A stretch of DNA of 64,000 nt from Tulasnella sp. 424 (GCA_019633425.1 WSUB01000048.1:62001-126000); one strand, 5' to 3'; numbered from the stretch's first letter, positions 1 through 11,748 are shown. Translations and numbers: made by a program. Notes: generated by a model not told the origin, from the letters alone.

Positions 1-300
1 GAGAGGTGGAGGGCTTACTAGAGGAGGCACCTGAGTCGGCATGACTGGAGGCATGGGTGTTAGGACCATCCCCGTTGGATGTGGTGGGATTGGAGGTAGT
101 GGAGGAGACGCTTGTCGAACGCCCGCTGGAGGCTCTGGAGGGAGCTGCGGATAACGCTGGGCCGCATCGATGACGCTGGCGTCTTCTGAATCTGAAGTCG
201 ATGTTTGACCTGCAGACGGTTTACGAAGAAATGGATTGTTAGAGTTGGGAGGGTTTATGAACGGATTCTTTGACGGGGTAGCTGGGACTGTGGAGTTCAT
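1..300 (-). CDS. Proline-rich protein, N-terminal part (runs off window)
   Basis: The frame starting at the ATG at 300 on the minus strand stays open for 100 codons to the window edge, so this is the 5' end of a gene whose body lies outside. The visible part is low complexity: two NPF tripeptides within the first 25 residues, a Ser/Asp/Glu stretch around residues 40-50, then a long proline-rich region with repeated PP and PxxP. NPF motifs bind EH domains in endocytic adaptors and PxxP binds SH3 domains, but these short motifs do not establish a function. An intron beginning near position 15-20 is possible. The F-box array starts right at its start codon, so its promoter would lie inside the array. 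Moderately confident that it is coding; family unknown. Confidence 0.5.
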   Translation of the reverse strand, partial: MNSTVPATPSKNPFINPPNSNNPFLRKPSAGQTSTSDSEDASVIDAAQRYPQLPPEPPAGVRQASPPLPPIPPHPTGMVLTPMPPVMPTQVPPLVSPPPL

Positions 301-468
301 GGTTGCTGGTGGTGGGAGACAAGAGAACGTCGCAGCCGGCTGTGGCGCTGCGCAATGAGGTCGTGCGAAGGGGAGGGTCAGGCACGTTGGAGCCAAGCCG
401 CAATGCTGACAAATCCAAGACGTTGGAATTCGACTCGCCCCGTTGCCAGCAGCCAGCAGCTACATTCC

Positions 469-1978
469 ATGTTCCCAAAGGTTAGCATCCTCCAGTGTCG
501 CTGCTATTCAATGGAAGACTTATACATCTATCTTTCTAACTCTAGGAGTATTCGCTGCGACTTTCACGTCTCCTGAAGTCGGCAACGAACTTCCGACTCT
601 CTTGGCAAAAGTCACGAAAGTCCCAGAAATCCACGACAGTACCAAAGCTAACTGAAGGAGCTTTCAAGGTCCTCGACTCCCCAGCCCATCGGATTCCACA
701 ATCAGAGGGACCTTCCATCTATGACCTGCCGGACGAGCTCATCATCGCGATTCTGGACTGTTGTCCGCAAACCTCACTCGCTGCGGTAGCTCGGACTTCC
801 CGGTACTTGTACAGTATTGCAACTCCAATTCTCTACGAGGATATTCTCCTTCAGCATCCCCACCGGGCTGTGTTGCTCTTCCGAACGCTCATTGAGAATC
901 CGGACCTCGCGGCGTTCGTTCGGTCATTTAGACGTGCCAACCGGACCACAAGCTGTCGTTGCTCCCAAGCGTTCGCGCGATCGCTTGGTTCGACCCCTCC
1001 GGACTTGCAAGCAACAGCATTGAAAAACGCCAAGCAACTGCAAGTAATCGAGATGCGGATGGGACCCGCAGCCGCCCAGTTTCCCCAAGCAATGGATCGC
1101 GTTCGATATCTTTTGGACGACAAGGACATCAAGCTTCGCAAAATGGTTATTCATCCTCTCTCCCGTTCCTTCACGGACACAATCTGGTGGAACCAGTACA
1201 TCGTTGCCATCCTTCGGGCCCAGCCATCGCTAGAGGAACTTGATATATCATCCCTAAGTTGGGGCCACGTCGGGGGAGGCGGTTCCAACCCACTGACCCA
1301 AGAGGATCTACCCAACCTGCGGCGGGTTGTTTCGGCGTCTGCCGCAACCTTCAAAACCATCTCTCCGGCGACCTTTCCATCCATCTCATACGTCGGCTTT
1401 CGCCACATGTCACCTGAAGAGATCTCAGAAGCACTTCCCCTTCTCGGATCAAACATCCGGTCTCTCGAAATCGTAACACCTCTAGCAACGTTAATGAACT
1501 ACTTCGCTACTCCTGCATTTGACCAGCTGCGCTTTCTGCGCCTCAGAGTGTATATAGCCGACGGTGTTGACCTGGCAATAGCAGTGAGTCCCATAATGAA
1601 ACAAACTGCAGGCGCTATCTGATGCATTGCTTTGGCAAGGATCCATTCTTTGCGTACTTGGGGAGTCTGCACCACCTGGAGGAGCTAGATTTGGGGCAAT
1701 CCCCATATTCACCGCTATGGACATCTCACATCCGCAAGTGGAGACGACCAGATGAGGCCACAGAGGAGTGTCAAAGCGAGTTACCGGAGGAGCGCGCACT
1801 TCCTATTTATCAAGAACTCTTACCCAGATTGCTCCGACTCTCCTTACCCGGCGGGTTCAGCTGGCATCGCACCGCTGAAGAGAGCAGCTGGATACGGCTT
1901 CCCGAGAGTTCCTCGACACTCGGGTTCGAGCAGGATGTGCCACTTCATGAGCTCGGATTTCCGAGTTGCTCGAGATGA
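469..1978 (+). CDS. F-box protein, array copy 1
   Basis: Model: exons 469-480, 546-1583 and 1640-1978 (462 residues), with introns of 65 and 56 nt, both phase 0 with canonical ends. The F-box lies at about residues 65-105 (core 'YDLPDELIIAILDCC', then 'RYLYSIATP'), followed by a leucine-rich but irregular C-terminal region with 'AQPSLEELD' and 'DLPNLR'. F-box proteins recruit substrates to SCF ubiquitin ligases through Skp1; the target here is unknown. The four-codon first exon is chosen because no ATG exists in frame in exon 2 (the codon aligned with the ATG of copy 3 is ACG), and because copy 2 shows the same splice sites in the same phase. An alternative upstream in-frame ATG lies at 355. 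Confident of the F-box identity, less so of the exact start. Confidence 0.75.
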
Positions 1979-2309
1979 TGTGGGGAACATGATCGGGTAC
2001 TAGGTAGGCTTTCAAGTTGGATAGACAGATTGCCCTGCTTCACATAATGAACAAACTTAACAGGTACCGCTGGGACGTGGAATGGAGGATGGGATGAGTG
2101 AACGCTGCGCCAGCTGTCCGGTTATGATAATGGCTTAGCATCCGAAAGGCACCCGCCCAAACTGGACCTGTTACCTGTTGCACTGCACAGTCACAGACCG
2201 AAAACCGCCACTCACTTTACCACGACCTTCCTCCCTCCTCCAACTCCCTCCCGTATTTTCCGTATCCAAAGTGTGTCGATAGTAGCCATTGCACCATTTG
2301 ACCATTGAC

Positions 2310-2660
2310 ATGCTTGTAACACTCTCCCCCTCTTCAATCGCTCAGGAAGCTTTCGGGCCTTCCTGACGACATCTCTATCATGGATATCTCCCAGTCGGAA
2401 GCAGTTCTGGGACTCTCCAAAGTCTGCCAGTGATTCAACGAAATAGTCACTCGTTTGCTCTACACCAGATCGACCTTGTCAACCAACGAGGACGAGCTGT
2501 CCTCCTATTTGCCGTCTCTTTCGTTCCCTCCGCCTCGCCAAATACGTCCGAACCTGCAAGTGCATGGTTGACAAGCGCTTCCGTGCCGTAGCAAGGGCCG
2601 TTGCTTCCTTACCGTAGCCGCCATGCAAGAGGTGCATGACTCTACAAAGAGCCCGCAATT
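2310..2660 (+). pseudogene. Relic of F-box gene A, unit 1
   Basis: This block aligns with the start of the longer relic at 6829-8190: the same ATG context, then a degenerate F-box ('LPDDI', 'IMDIS', 'SKVCQ'). It carries a 2-nt deletion right after the start codon, a TGA after 'SKVCQ' and further frameshifts. After 'NLESLG' the homology to the long relic ends and the sequence runs into the leader of F-box copy 2. No intact protein is possible. Confidence 0.6.
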
Positions 2661-2815
2661 TGGAGTCGCTGGGGTTGTTGATTCTGAGACGGGTGACGTC
2701 GCAGAGGGCCGTGGCGCTGCGCAATGAGCTCGGGAGGAAGCCAGGCACACTGCTGACAAATCCAAGGCGTTGGAGTTCGACTTGTCCCGTTGCCAGCCAC
2801 CAGCAGCGACGTTCC

Positions 2816-4334
2816 ATGGCCATCTTCCCAAAGGTTGGCACCGTTCGTGTCACTGCTTTCGATAGAGAATTTATACATCTATATTTCCAACTCTAGGAAT
2901 ATTCCCTGCGACTTTCACGTCTCCTTAAGGCGGCAGCGAACTTCCGACTCTCTTGGCGAAAGTCGCGAAAGTCCGGGAAATCACCCACGGCAGTACCGAA
3001 TCTAGCTGAAGAAGATTTCAAGGTCCTCAGCTCCGCAGCCCATCGGATTCCACAATCAGAGGGACCTTTCATCTATGACCTGCCTGACGAGCTCATCATC
3101 GCGATCCTGGACTGTTGTCCGCAAAAAACACTCGCTGCGGTAGCTCAGACTTCCCGATATTTGTACAGTATCGCAACTCCACTTATCTACGAGGACATCC
3201 ACCTTCATGATCACACCCACCGGGCCGTGCTGCTCTTCCGAACACTAATAGAAAATCCGGACCTCGCAGCATTCATTCGGTCATTCAGACGTGACGATTG
3301 GCACACAAGCTGTCGTTGCTCCCAAGCCTTCGCGCGATCCCTCGGCTCGACCCCTCTGGACATGCAAGCAACAGCGTTGAAATGCGCCAAGCAACTGCAA
3401 GTACTCGAGATGCCGATGGGTCCTGAAGCCGCCCGGTTTCCTCAAGCAGTGGATCGCATTCGGTATCTTTTGGAGGACAAAGACATCAAGCTTCGCAAAA
3501 TGGTTGTTCACCTTGAGCTCTCCTGTCCCTTCACGGACGGAATCTTGTGGGACCAATATATAACTGCCATCCTTCGCGCTCAACCATCGCTCGAGGAGCT
3601 TGAGCTCGGTCGGGGACTCGTCGGGGGAGGCGGTTCTGACCCACTGACCCAGGAGGATCTACCTCACTTGCGACAGGTTGTTTCGGCGTCTGCCGCAACC
3701 TTCAGCATCATCTCTCCAGTGACATTTCCGTCGATCACATGCGTCGGCTTTCGGCATATGGAACGTGATCAGATTTCAGAAGTGCTTCCCCTCGTCGGAT
3801 CGAACATTCGGTCTCTCGAGGTCAGAACGGGTTTACCCCTGCTAATGGACCACTTCGCTACTCCTGCCTTTGACCAGCTGCGCTCCCTGCGCCTCAACGT
3901 GTACATGCCCAATTGGTTTGACAGGACAAAAGCAGTAAGTCGCATATTAGAGAAACCACAACCGCTATCTGACCTTCTACTTTGGCAAGGATCAATTCTT
4001 TGCGTACCTGGGGCGGCTGCAACACCTGGAGGAGCTAGATTTGAGTCCATCGCGTTACTCATCGATATGGACGTCCTACATCCGCGAGTGGAGACGACCA
4101 AATGAGGTTACGGAAGGGTCTCAGAGCGGTTCACCGGAGGAGCGGGCCCTTCCTATTTACCAGGAACTCTGCCCTAGTTTGCTCCGACTCTCCTTGCCCC
4201 TCGGGTTCAGCTGGCATCGCAGTAGTGAAGACAGCGACTGGATAAGGCTTCCCGAAAGTTCCTCCACACTTAGGTTCAACCAAGATGTGCCACTTCATGA
4301 CCTTGGATTTCGAAGCTGTGAAGATGATAGTTAG
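2816..4334 (+). CDS. F-box protein, array copy 2
   Basis: Model: exons 2816-2833, 2897-3934 and 3990-4334 (466 residues), with introns of 63 and 55 nt in phase 0. Exon 2 is the same length (1038 nt) as in copy 1. The F-box is at about residues 67-110; the rest is a leucine-rich repeat-like region with 'AQPSLEELELG', 'DLPHLRQVVSAS' and a C-terminal block containing 'EERALPIYQEL'. Predicted role is SCF substrate adaptor. As in copy 1, the codon aligned with the start of copy 3 is ACG, so translation must begin in the small upstream exon (or at the in-frame ATG at 2636). No frameshift or stop is seen. Copies 2 and 3 are closer to each other than to copy 1. Confidence 0.75.
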
Positions 4335-4639
4335 AACACCGATCGGTAAGTAGACTTTGGGTATACAGATCGCATTACGTAACATAATGAACAAACTTAA
4401 CAGGTCCTGCTTGTGCGTAGAATGGGGGACGGGATGAGTGGACGCTAATAGGCCAGACTTTCGGGTGCAAATGCAACTGGCTTGGCATCCGCAAGGCACC
4501 CGCCCAAATCGGACTTGTTGCACCGCACGGCCAAAGCTTTTGTACCACCAGATAACTCCACTCACTTCACCACGACTTCCCTGTATTTTCCGCATCCAAA
4601 GCGTGTCGATAGTAGCCATTGCACCATTTAACCATTGGC

Positions 4640-4830
4640 ATACTTTTAATACTCTCCGCCGTTCTTCGACCGCCCAGGAAACTTTCGGGTCTTCTTGATG
4701 ACATCCTCCTCTCTACTGATCATAGATACCTCCCCGTCGGAACTGCCGGTGATGCAACGAAATAGTCAGACAGTAGCCGCGATGCAATTCTTGCATGGCT
4801 CTACAAAGAATCCACCATTTTGAGTCGCTG
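4640..4830 (+). pseudogene. Relic of F-box gene A, unit 2
   Basis: Shortest of the three relics. It keeps the promoter block and the first F-box codons, but the start ATG is mutated (ATA) and a deletion removes most of the region between the F-box and the 'gagtcgctgg' word. It leads directly into the degraded leader of F-box copy 3. Confidence 0.5.
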
Positions 4831-5142
4831 GAGGTTGCTGATTTTGAGACAAGTGAACGTCGCAGAGGGCTGTGGCGCTGCGCGAGCTCGTGCGAAGAAA
4901 GGGGTCAGACACACTGCTGACAAATTCAAGATGGGAGTTCGACTAGCCCTTTTGCCAGCAGCGTGAAATTCGTCTCTCAACAGTCATCTTCCCAAACGTT
5001 AGCGCCGTTCGGTGTCACTGCTTTTCTATAGAAAAACTTATACATCTATCTTTCTAACCCTAGAGCATTCGCTGCGACTTCCACGTCTCCTTCGAACTTC
5101 CGACTCTCTTGACGAAAGTTGCGAAAGCCCGGGAAATCATCC

Positions 5143-6502
5143 ATGGCAGTACCGAAGCTAGCTGATGGAGCTTTCAAGGTCCTCGACTCCCCAGCCCATC
5201 GGATCCCACAATCAGATGGAGCTTCCATCTATGACCTACCTGACGAGCTCATCATCGCGATTCTGGACTGCTGTCCGCAAACCGCACTCCCTGCGGTAGC
5301 TCAGACCTCCCGGTACTTGTACAATATCGCAACTCCACTTCTCTACGAGGATATTCATCTTCATAAGCACACCCACCGGGCCGTGCTGCTCTTCCGAACA
5401 CTTATAGAAAATCCGGACCTCGCTGCATTCATTCGGTCATTCAGACGTCACGAATGGTCCACAAGCTGTCGTTGCTCCCAAGCCTTCGCGCGATCCCTCG
5501 GCTCGACCACTCTGGACATGCAAGCAACAGCATTGAAAGGTGCCAAGCAACTGCAAGTAATAGAGATGCCAATGGGTCCTGAAGCCGCCCAGCTTCCTCA
5601 GGCAGTGGATCGCATTCGGTATCTTTTGGACGACAAAGACATCAAGCTTCGCAAAATTGTTGTTCATCCTGAGCCTTCCTATCCCTTCGCGGACGGAATC
5701 TCGTGGGACCAATATATAACTGCCATCCTTCGCGCTCAGCCATCGTTAGAGGAGCTTGAACTCAGTTCGGAATTCGTCGGGGGAGGCAGCTCTGACCCAC
5801 TGACCCAGGAGGATCTTCCTAACTTGCGACAGGTTGTTTCGGCGTCTGCCGCAACCTTCCGCATCACCTCTCCATTGACATTTCCGTCGATCTCAAGCGT
5901 CGGATTTCGGCACATGGAACATGAACAGATTTCAGAAGCGGTCCCCCTCGTCGGATCGAACATTCGGTCTCTCGAGGTCAGAACGGGTTTACCCCTGCTA
6001 ATGGACCACTTCGCAACTCCCGCCTTTGACCAGCTGCGCTCCCTGCGCCTCAACGTGTACATACCCGATTGGCTTAACAGGACAGGCCCAGCAGTAAGCC
6101 GCATATTAGAGAAACCACAACCGCTGTCTGACTTTCTACTTTGGCAAGGATCAATTCTTTGTGTACCTGGGACGGCTGCAACACCTGGAGGAGCTAGATT
6201 TGAGTCCATCGCATTACTCACCGACATGGACATCCTACATTCGCGAGTGGAGACGACCAAATGAGGTCACGGAAGAATCTCAGAGAGGTTCACCAGAGGA
6301 GCGCGCCCTTCCTATTTACCAGGAACTCTGCCCGAGTTTGCTCCGACTCTCCTTACCCCTCGGGTTCAGCTGGTATCGCACTAGTGAAGACAGCGGCTGG
6401 ATACGGCTTCCCGAAAGTTCCTCCACACTTGGGTTCAACCAAGATGTGTCACTTCATGAATTCGGCTTCCCAAGCTGTGAAGATGAAGATGATACTAGTT
6501 AG
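5143..6502 (+). CDS. F-box protein, array copy 3 (shortened N-terminus)
   Basis: Model: exons 5143-6093 and 6149-6502, one 55-nt intron, 434 residues. The F-box sits at about residues 28-70 ('YDLPDELIIAILDCC'), followed by the irregular leucine-rich region shared with copies 1 and 2 and the C-terminal 'LGRLQHLEELDL' block in the last exon. Unlike the other copies, the upstream mini-exon has lost its ATG and the leader carries small deletions that break the frame; instead an ATG at 5143 replaces the ACG of the other copies. So this copy probably starts about 30 residues later. SCF adaptor role inferred from the family. Confidence 0.8.
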
Positions 6503-6828
6503 AACATGGATGGGTACCGTAGGTAGGCTTCGGGTATACAGATCGCATTACTTTACATAATGAACAAACTTAACAGGTCCTGCTTGGATGCGGAATGGGG
6601 GATGGGATGAGTGGACTGTAGGCCAGATGTTCGGGTGCAAATGTAACTGGCTTGGCATCGGAAAGGCACCCGCCCAAATCGGACGTGTTACCTGTTGCCC
6701 CGCAACAGTCACAGCTTTTTTACCACCGAAAACCCGCCACTCACCTCACTACGACTTCCCTCCGTCTCTCCCGTATCTTCCGCATCCAACGCGTGTCGAT
6801 AGTAGCCATTGCACCATTAACAATTGAC

Positions 6829-8190
6829 ATGCTTGTAACACTCTCCGCCGTTCTTCGATCGCTCAGGAAACTTTCGGACCTTCCTGACGACATCTTCCTC
6901 TCTATCATGGATATCTCCCCGTCGGTAACAGTTCTTGAACGCTCCAAGGTCTGCCGGAGATTCCCAAGGAAATAGTCACTCGTCTGCTCTACACCACGAT
7001 CGACATCGTCAACTAACCAGGACGGGCTGCCCTCCTATTTCACAGTCTCACTCGCTCTCCCCGTCCCGCCAAATACGTCCGAACCTACAAGTGCATAATT
7101 GAAAATCGCTTTTGCCCCATCGCAAAGGGCCGTTGCTTCGGAGCTAGGACTTACAGTAGCCGCCATGCAGGAAGACGCTCTACGAGGAGCCGGAAATTTG
7201 GAGTCGCTGGAGGTAGAGGTTGGACCCAACATCAAGGCGAAGATTCGGCCTGCATGATAAATGCGTTTCAGGTTCTAGTCTCTGCCAAGGGGACAAAGCT
7301 CCGCAGGCTGTCGCTTCATTTTCCTTCCGTTGCTCCCCGATTCTCAGACAAGCACGAAGAACAATGGGAGAGGAATTGGGGCCTCCTCCTCTCGCAAATC
7401 ATTCCTGCTCAGCCTCAACTGGAGGAGCTGGAGATTTGGGGTTTGGTCGGACGTGTTCGGGCGGAGGAGTTTGCCCTGACTCGGTTTGAACTGCGTCGTC
7501 TGCAAACACTCGGCTCCGACTGCCTACCCTTTGTTCAGGCCGTGTTCAATGTTGGCATCCGACCCTCCGGTAAAGTCGCTATATATCCGCGGTGCACCAT
7601 TATCACGTGTTGCGGAGGACATTTTACCCAGATTGGCCCATTCGAACGAAGTGGCAGAGTTCTCGTGGAGTGGGAGCGAGGTGTCGAACCCGAGTTTGGA
7701 AATAGCCCGTCTGCCAGCGCTGCTGCCGAACATACGAAAACTAGAGCTAGGCTTTCAAATACTAAATGGTGACGACTTCGAAAGGTTTTATGAGGAAGCG
7801 GGTGGCCCCTTGGATTCCGCTTGGACTCCTGACGCTGACGTCAACAAAACGTTTGGTAGACACTTCCAAAGCAGCTGCAAAACTTTTCAAACCTTCTAGA
7901 GCTGGATCTCGGCAATTGTCAAATCCAGGACGGGTCAATCATAGCTCATGCTGTGGTACCAATCTCCGGTTGGGCCGCTGCCGCGAATAGCGTTAGGCAG
8001 TCCAGGGTCGCAGGCGGGCAACGTGGACCGGCAGTAGAGTGCTACAGACTTTATTGCCAAAATCTCACCCGAATTTCGTGGTTTGACGGGTCCAAGTTCT
8101 ATCGATTGGAAGCGTCGAATTGGCTGGCCGAGCCTGCTCCCCCTCCACCTTCTTTCACAAATTCCAACGGCGACAGGACATCGAATTAGA
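6829..8190 (+). pseudogene. F-box gene A, longest decayed copy
   Basis: Begins with ATG at 6829 and a readable F-box ('LSDLPDDIFLSIMDIS', 'ERSKVCRRF'), then is broken by a 2-nt insertion near 6970, an in-frame TAA near 7013 and several later frameshifts. Fragments in all three frames match the F-box/leucine-rich family: 'AKYVRTYKC' near 7070, 'AQPQLEELEIWG' at about 7410-7440, and 'LLPNIRKLELG' at about 7720-7755. No single frame explains it and no intron model repairs it, so I call it a pseudogene. It is the only copy with the full body and probably represents the ancestral right-hand end of the array. Confidence 0.7.
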
Positions 8191-8592
8191 AATCGAGAAA
8201 CACTGCTTGTCATCAAAATTGGATGGTAAAATATCGTGGTACTTTGATTCTTTAATTCAGCGAGTTGGTGGAAGGATCAAGTGGCGCGGATGAGCAGCAG
8301 GGGGCTGGGAAGTGAGGGGGAGGTAGTAATCGAGAATCCCGTCATACGATGACCATCAAGTTCTCGCATCGCTGGGCTCTGTCTCATGACCTATGTAGAT
8401 AGAAGGATGTAGCGAAAGCCTTGTGACTGCGTGAAAAGCTCCATTGAGTAAAGATTTGTCAGCCAAACCGTGAGAACTCATCTGGCTCTCCTAACAATCG
8501 CTCCTTCTCCATCCCCAACGCCTGAACCAATTCGGGTTCACCGCCCAAGTGTACAGATATCAGTAAATTCAACCCCCCAAATAAAAATTTTA
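8191..8592. other. Intergenic, promoter side of MAPR gene
   Basis: No gene recognised. An A/T-rich, pyrimidine-rich stretch directly precedes the start codon at 8593. An in-frame GTG at 8470 exists, but the ATG gives the expected short N-terminus before the membrane segment. Confidence 0.4.
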
Positions 8593-9245
8593 ATGCTTCA
8601 AGACACCCTATTGGCCTACGAAGCTCTCTTCTGGAAGTTCATCACCGAACCTCAAGTCCTTGTCGCGCTCGCCGTTGCCATCCCAGCCGCAATTGCATTC
8701 CAGTATTTTACCATAACGAAGCAGAACAATCCCAGGAGGCCACATCAGCAATACCCTTCAAATCAAACAATAATGTCCCCTCCAACAGAGGATTTACCCC
8801 CACCGAAGTCGGACCCGTTTACACTGGAGCAGCTGAAGCGGTTCGATGGCACGGACGAGAGTCTACCGATATACGTGTCTATCAAAGGTAAGGAGGACGT
8901 GGGTTTACTTGAGTCAAAGCTCCGCAGCACTCATCCTCGAGGATTGCTGTGCATCTAGGGACTGTGTTCGACGTAACACGCAAGCGCGACGTGTATGGTC
9001 CGCCTACGGGTTCCTACCGAGTTTTCGCAGGCAAAGACGCATCTCGCGCATTCGGACTCTCCTCCCTCAAGGTCGAAGATGCCGATCCTGACTGGAGCAC
9101 TCTTCAAGAGAAGGAACTCAAGACTCTGGAAGAGTGGTGGTCCTTTTTCAAAAAGAGATACGCAGTTGTTGGAAGGGTGGTTGATATGCCAGAATCTGTT
9201 CAGCGGTTTGTCTGGCCTCCAGCGGAAGTGATTGATGATAATTAA
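8593..9245 (+). CDS. Membrane-anchored cytochrome b5-like heme-binding protein (MAPR/Dap1 type)
   Basis: Exons 8593-8887 and 8959-9245 with a 71-nt phase-1 intron give 193 residues. A hydrophobic segment at about residues 18-38 anchors the N-terminus, followed by a polar linker and a cytochrome b5-like domain at about 75-165: 'FTLEQLKRFDG', then after the splice 'GTVFDVTRKRDVYG', 'YRVFAGKDASRAFGL' and a final 'RYAVVGRVV'. This order is characteristic of the membrane-associated progesterone receptor component family. Its fungal member Dap1 binds heme through a tyrosine and supports the sterol demethylase Erg11 in the ER; that activity is established for the family and inferred here. The gene is single copy in the window and looks intact. 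Confidence 0.85.
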
Positions 9246-9589
9246 GGAAATCGGGAGCGTAATTTATGGTAAGTAACTAGTCCTGTTTTTCACTCTGCTA
9301 AGCAACTAATTAGGAACTCGTGTACCCGATCATGACAGTGCTGGGAGGTCAAAAGAAGACGCTGGTATGCTACTCATTCGATAACTCTTACGCATCCGGC
9401 AGAGAGTGTGAACATAGAGTCGTGCCGGCGGTGAACACTTGTGGGGCCAATTCTGCTAGCTCGATTTATTGTCCACGACAGGTGTTCTAATGACAAAGGA
9501 TATCAAATGTTCAATGTAAATGTCTCTGCTACCGTAATTTTAATACTATGAGGCCCCGCTCATCAGCATTGATCTTTTCGGACGGGGGA
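9246..9589. other. Convergent intergenic region
   Basis: Shared 3' region of the MAPR gene (plus) and the coiled-coil paralogue (minus). No gene, repeat or RNA recognised. Confidence 0.4.
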
Positions 9590-10865
9590 TCATTTGTCGA
9601 AATTCATTCTCGCTGCGCTGTACGCCTTGAACTTCTCCCTCTCCGCCCGTACGGATTCATCGTATTCAGCCTGGGCCTGTTCGAGTACTGTCTTCCTCCA
9701 AGCAACTGCGCGACGAGCGGCTTCCCATTCGGTCTCAGCGGTGTTGACAGCGGGAATACGCTCCGCGGCAGGACTTCGGGCTACAAGATAAGACAGTCGA
9801 GACCCATATGTTTAGCTGGTAATCATAGATCTGGGGCATAATGTACTTACGGAAGTTGACAAGGTCGCCCGTTGTGGGTTGCCCAGTAAATCTGCCAGCG
9901 AGTGGCCTTGCCGGGGTAGTCGGCCGACTGCTCAGCCCCAAAGCCGCAAACGCTTGTACTAGGTTCAGAACATATGGTATAAGTGCGCGCAACTCCAATT
10001 ATGTGATTTTGCTCCGAGCTTACTGGGCGGAGCCTCGGTTGCCCTGGTGGCTTGTCCGAAGAGTTGGTCTGAGAAAGAGGGCACAGCACGATAAGGGCCA
10101 CAATATAGACATGCAGCGGAAGTTATCCTTACTAGACGCAGCGGCAAACGGAGATTCGGGAGGGCCTAAAGAGAAATGCCAGTTCAAGGCACGTAGGTTC
10201 AGTACCTTGGAGGACCAGAGCTTGCCATTTCCGGACATTACCATTTGTGACCGAAACACGTGGTGTTTGCGTTGAGATCGGCGTTGATGGAGGCGGTTGA
10301 CCGGGAAATACGGCGGTGAATGCTGATGTCGATTGCGACGGAGGTGGGCCTTGGACGAGAGGCAACAGGAAAGTGGATAAATCCAAGGGTTCATGCATAG
10401 TAAAATTTCCTAGCAGCTTACGGGGTATGGATAAAGCTGACGGTGTCTCCCAAGACCTCTTTGAGGACGTAACCGAGGCAGTAGCTTTCGATCCATTTGG
10501 TTTCAAGTCATAGAAATAGTAGGCTACACGGAGCTCCTGTCGAGGTGTAAAAACTCTGGTCGGCCAATTGCGTGGGAGGCAGCGAGAAGCTATCTCTGGC
10601 GTACCTCAAAGCTACTGTTCTGGAACGGGCCCATGGCCGTGATCGCTCCATACCCCAGCGTCTTGGTCGGGTTATTGACCGGTTCTCCGACTGTCGAAAC
10701 TTGATAAGGGATAAGCTGCCTCGAAAGGAGGAGACCAGACCAGTAGTGGACGTTAGGTGTCGTTTCAGTATCGTTATTTGTAGTTGCATCGCCGAGCTTG
10801 AGAGCTTTAAACGCTCCAGGCGGGTTTGGCGTTGAAGTTGGTGGGTGCGGCGTCAGAGTAGACAT
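9590..10865 (-). CDS. Unrecognised family, copy 1 (conserved C-terminal helical exon)
   Basis: Model on the minus strand: exons 10865-10605, 10536-10206, 10165-10133, 10068-10024, 9958-9851 and 9780-9590 (322 residues, or 298 if the 72-nt in-frame intron 10421-10350, which has good splice signals, is removed). Phases agree throughout. I recognise no domain. The middle is Ser/Thr/Pro-rich; the last exon encodes a charged helical segment with 'SPAAER', 'NTAE', 'WEAA' and 'LEQAQA', predicted to form a coiled coil. Both the last exon (exactly 191 nt) and the 'E|ELR' splice junction are shared with the gene at 17249-18816, which supports the model. Function unknown; no signal peptide or membrane segment seen. 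Confidence 0.65.
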
Positions 10866-11451
10866 CACGTGCTATTTGGTATGATGTTGGAAGAGTCCGA
10901 ACAGGGTATATGTACACTGATGCACAAGTATGAGAAGGATAAGGTGGGGTCTTCCGATGTCCTCTTTCCCCTCTCTTCGACGCAGGGGGGTGTTGGTGGC
11001 GGGTGGTTCGAACACGCTCTCAGCCTCACGCCTTGTGCTTGGTCGAGTTTGTCTCGACGGCGACCACGACTGCCGTCTGTTTTGCTTCGGCCGCAGCCCT
11101 TTCGTCATCTCCGTCCGAAAAGTCTGTTGACTGTCCGAATGATGCTTCTTATTTCATAATCTTTCTATGAGTCGCGGAGTTAGAGTCGGGTCCTTTCTCG
11201 CGATGTATTGAAGGATCACCTGTCCATTCCTGTAATAAATAGCGGCGTGAGCTCGCAGACGGTAGGCATACACAAGCGCACATTACCCGAATAATGTACC
11301 AAAGGTGGTCAAGGTTAATTTCTCCTCGCATTGAGGGAACGAGACAGGTGGGCGACGAACCCCGAAAGAGGGGCTGGGCGAAGTTCGACTTAGTCCGCTT
11401 AGGACACTAACAATGCGACGTAAAACGCTTGGTTGTTAAAAGTGAAACATA
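10866..11451. other. Intergenic
   Basis: Upstream region of the minus-strand gene ending at 9590. No feature I can support. Confidence 0.35.
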
Positions 11452-11748
11452 TCAGTTGTTCCGAGGGCTGTGGATAATCTCTCTTTTTGATGGCTGTAAA
11501 GGTGGCAGAGCGTTAGCCACAAGCCGACCAAACGTGTAAATGCCCAAGGCAGCGGTGCCCGCAGCATTGAGAACAACGCCGGATAGATGGGAAGAAGACG
11601 TAACACTGGACGTCAGAACGAAGCTCGCCGTTCGCGGAAAGATCGCCCACGGGCTTTTCAGATTGATCCAGCTTCTAGCAAGCCAGTGAGGCCGAGAAGA
11701 ATGTAAACGAGCGTGGGGTAAAATCAATTTACTGAACAGAGAACGCAT
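11452..11748 (-). CDS. Possible small mitochondrial membrane protein
   Basis: An uninterrupted 98-codon ATG frame. The first 30 residues are rich in Arg, Leu, Ser and His and lack acidic residues, as in a mitochondrial presequence. A hydrophobic stretch around residues 57-80 could span a membrane. No homologue recognised and no splice evidence. It could be a chance frame; reported because its composition is unlike the surrounding noncoding DNA. Confidence 0.3.
   Translation of the reverse strand: MRSLFSKLILPHARLHSSRPHWLARSWINLKSPWAIFPRTASFVLTSSVTSSSHLSGVVLNAAGTAALGIYTFGRLVANALPPLQPSKREIIHSPRNN

Larger units (their letters stand above)
300..6830 (+). repeat. Tandem array of three 2.2-2.35 kb F-box units
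   Basis: Three direct repeats are visible. Corresponding points (the first base after intron 1, or its equivalent) fall near 546, 2897 and 5063. Each unit carries a short relic of a second F-box gene, an F-box gene, and a downstream block that serves as the promoter and start of the next relic (seen at about 2130-2350, 4480-4690 and 6640-6870, with the shared words 'gtgtcgatagtagccatt' and 'gcacccgcccaaa'). The left edge coincides with the start codon of the divergent gene at 300. The right edge runs into the longest relic copy (6829-8190). Confidence 0.85.
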
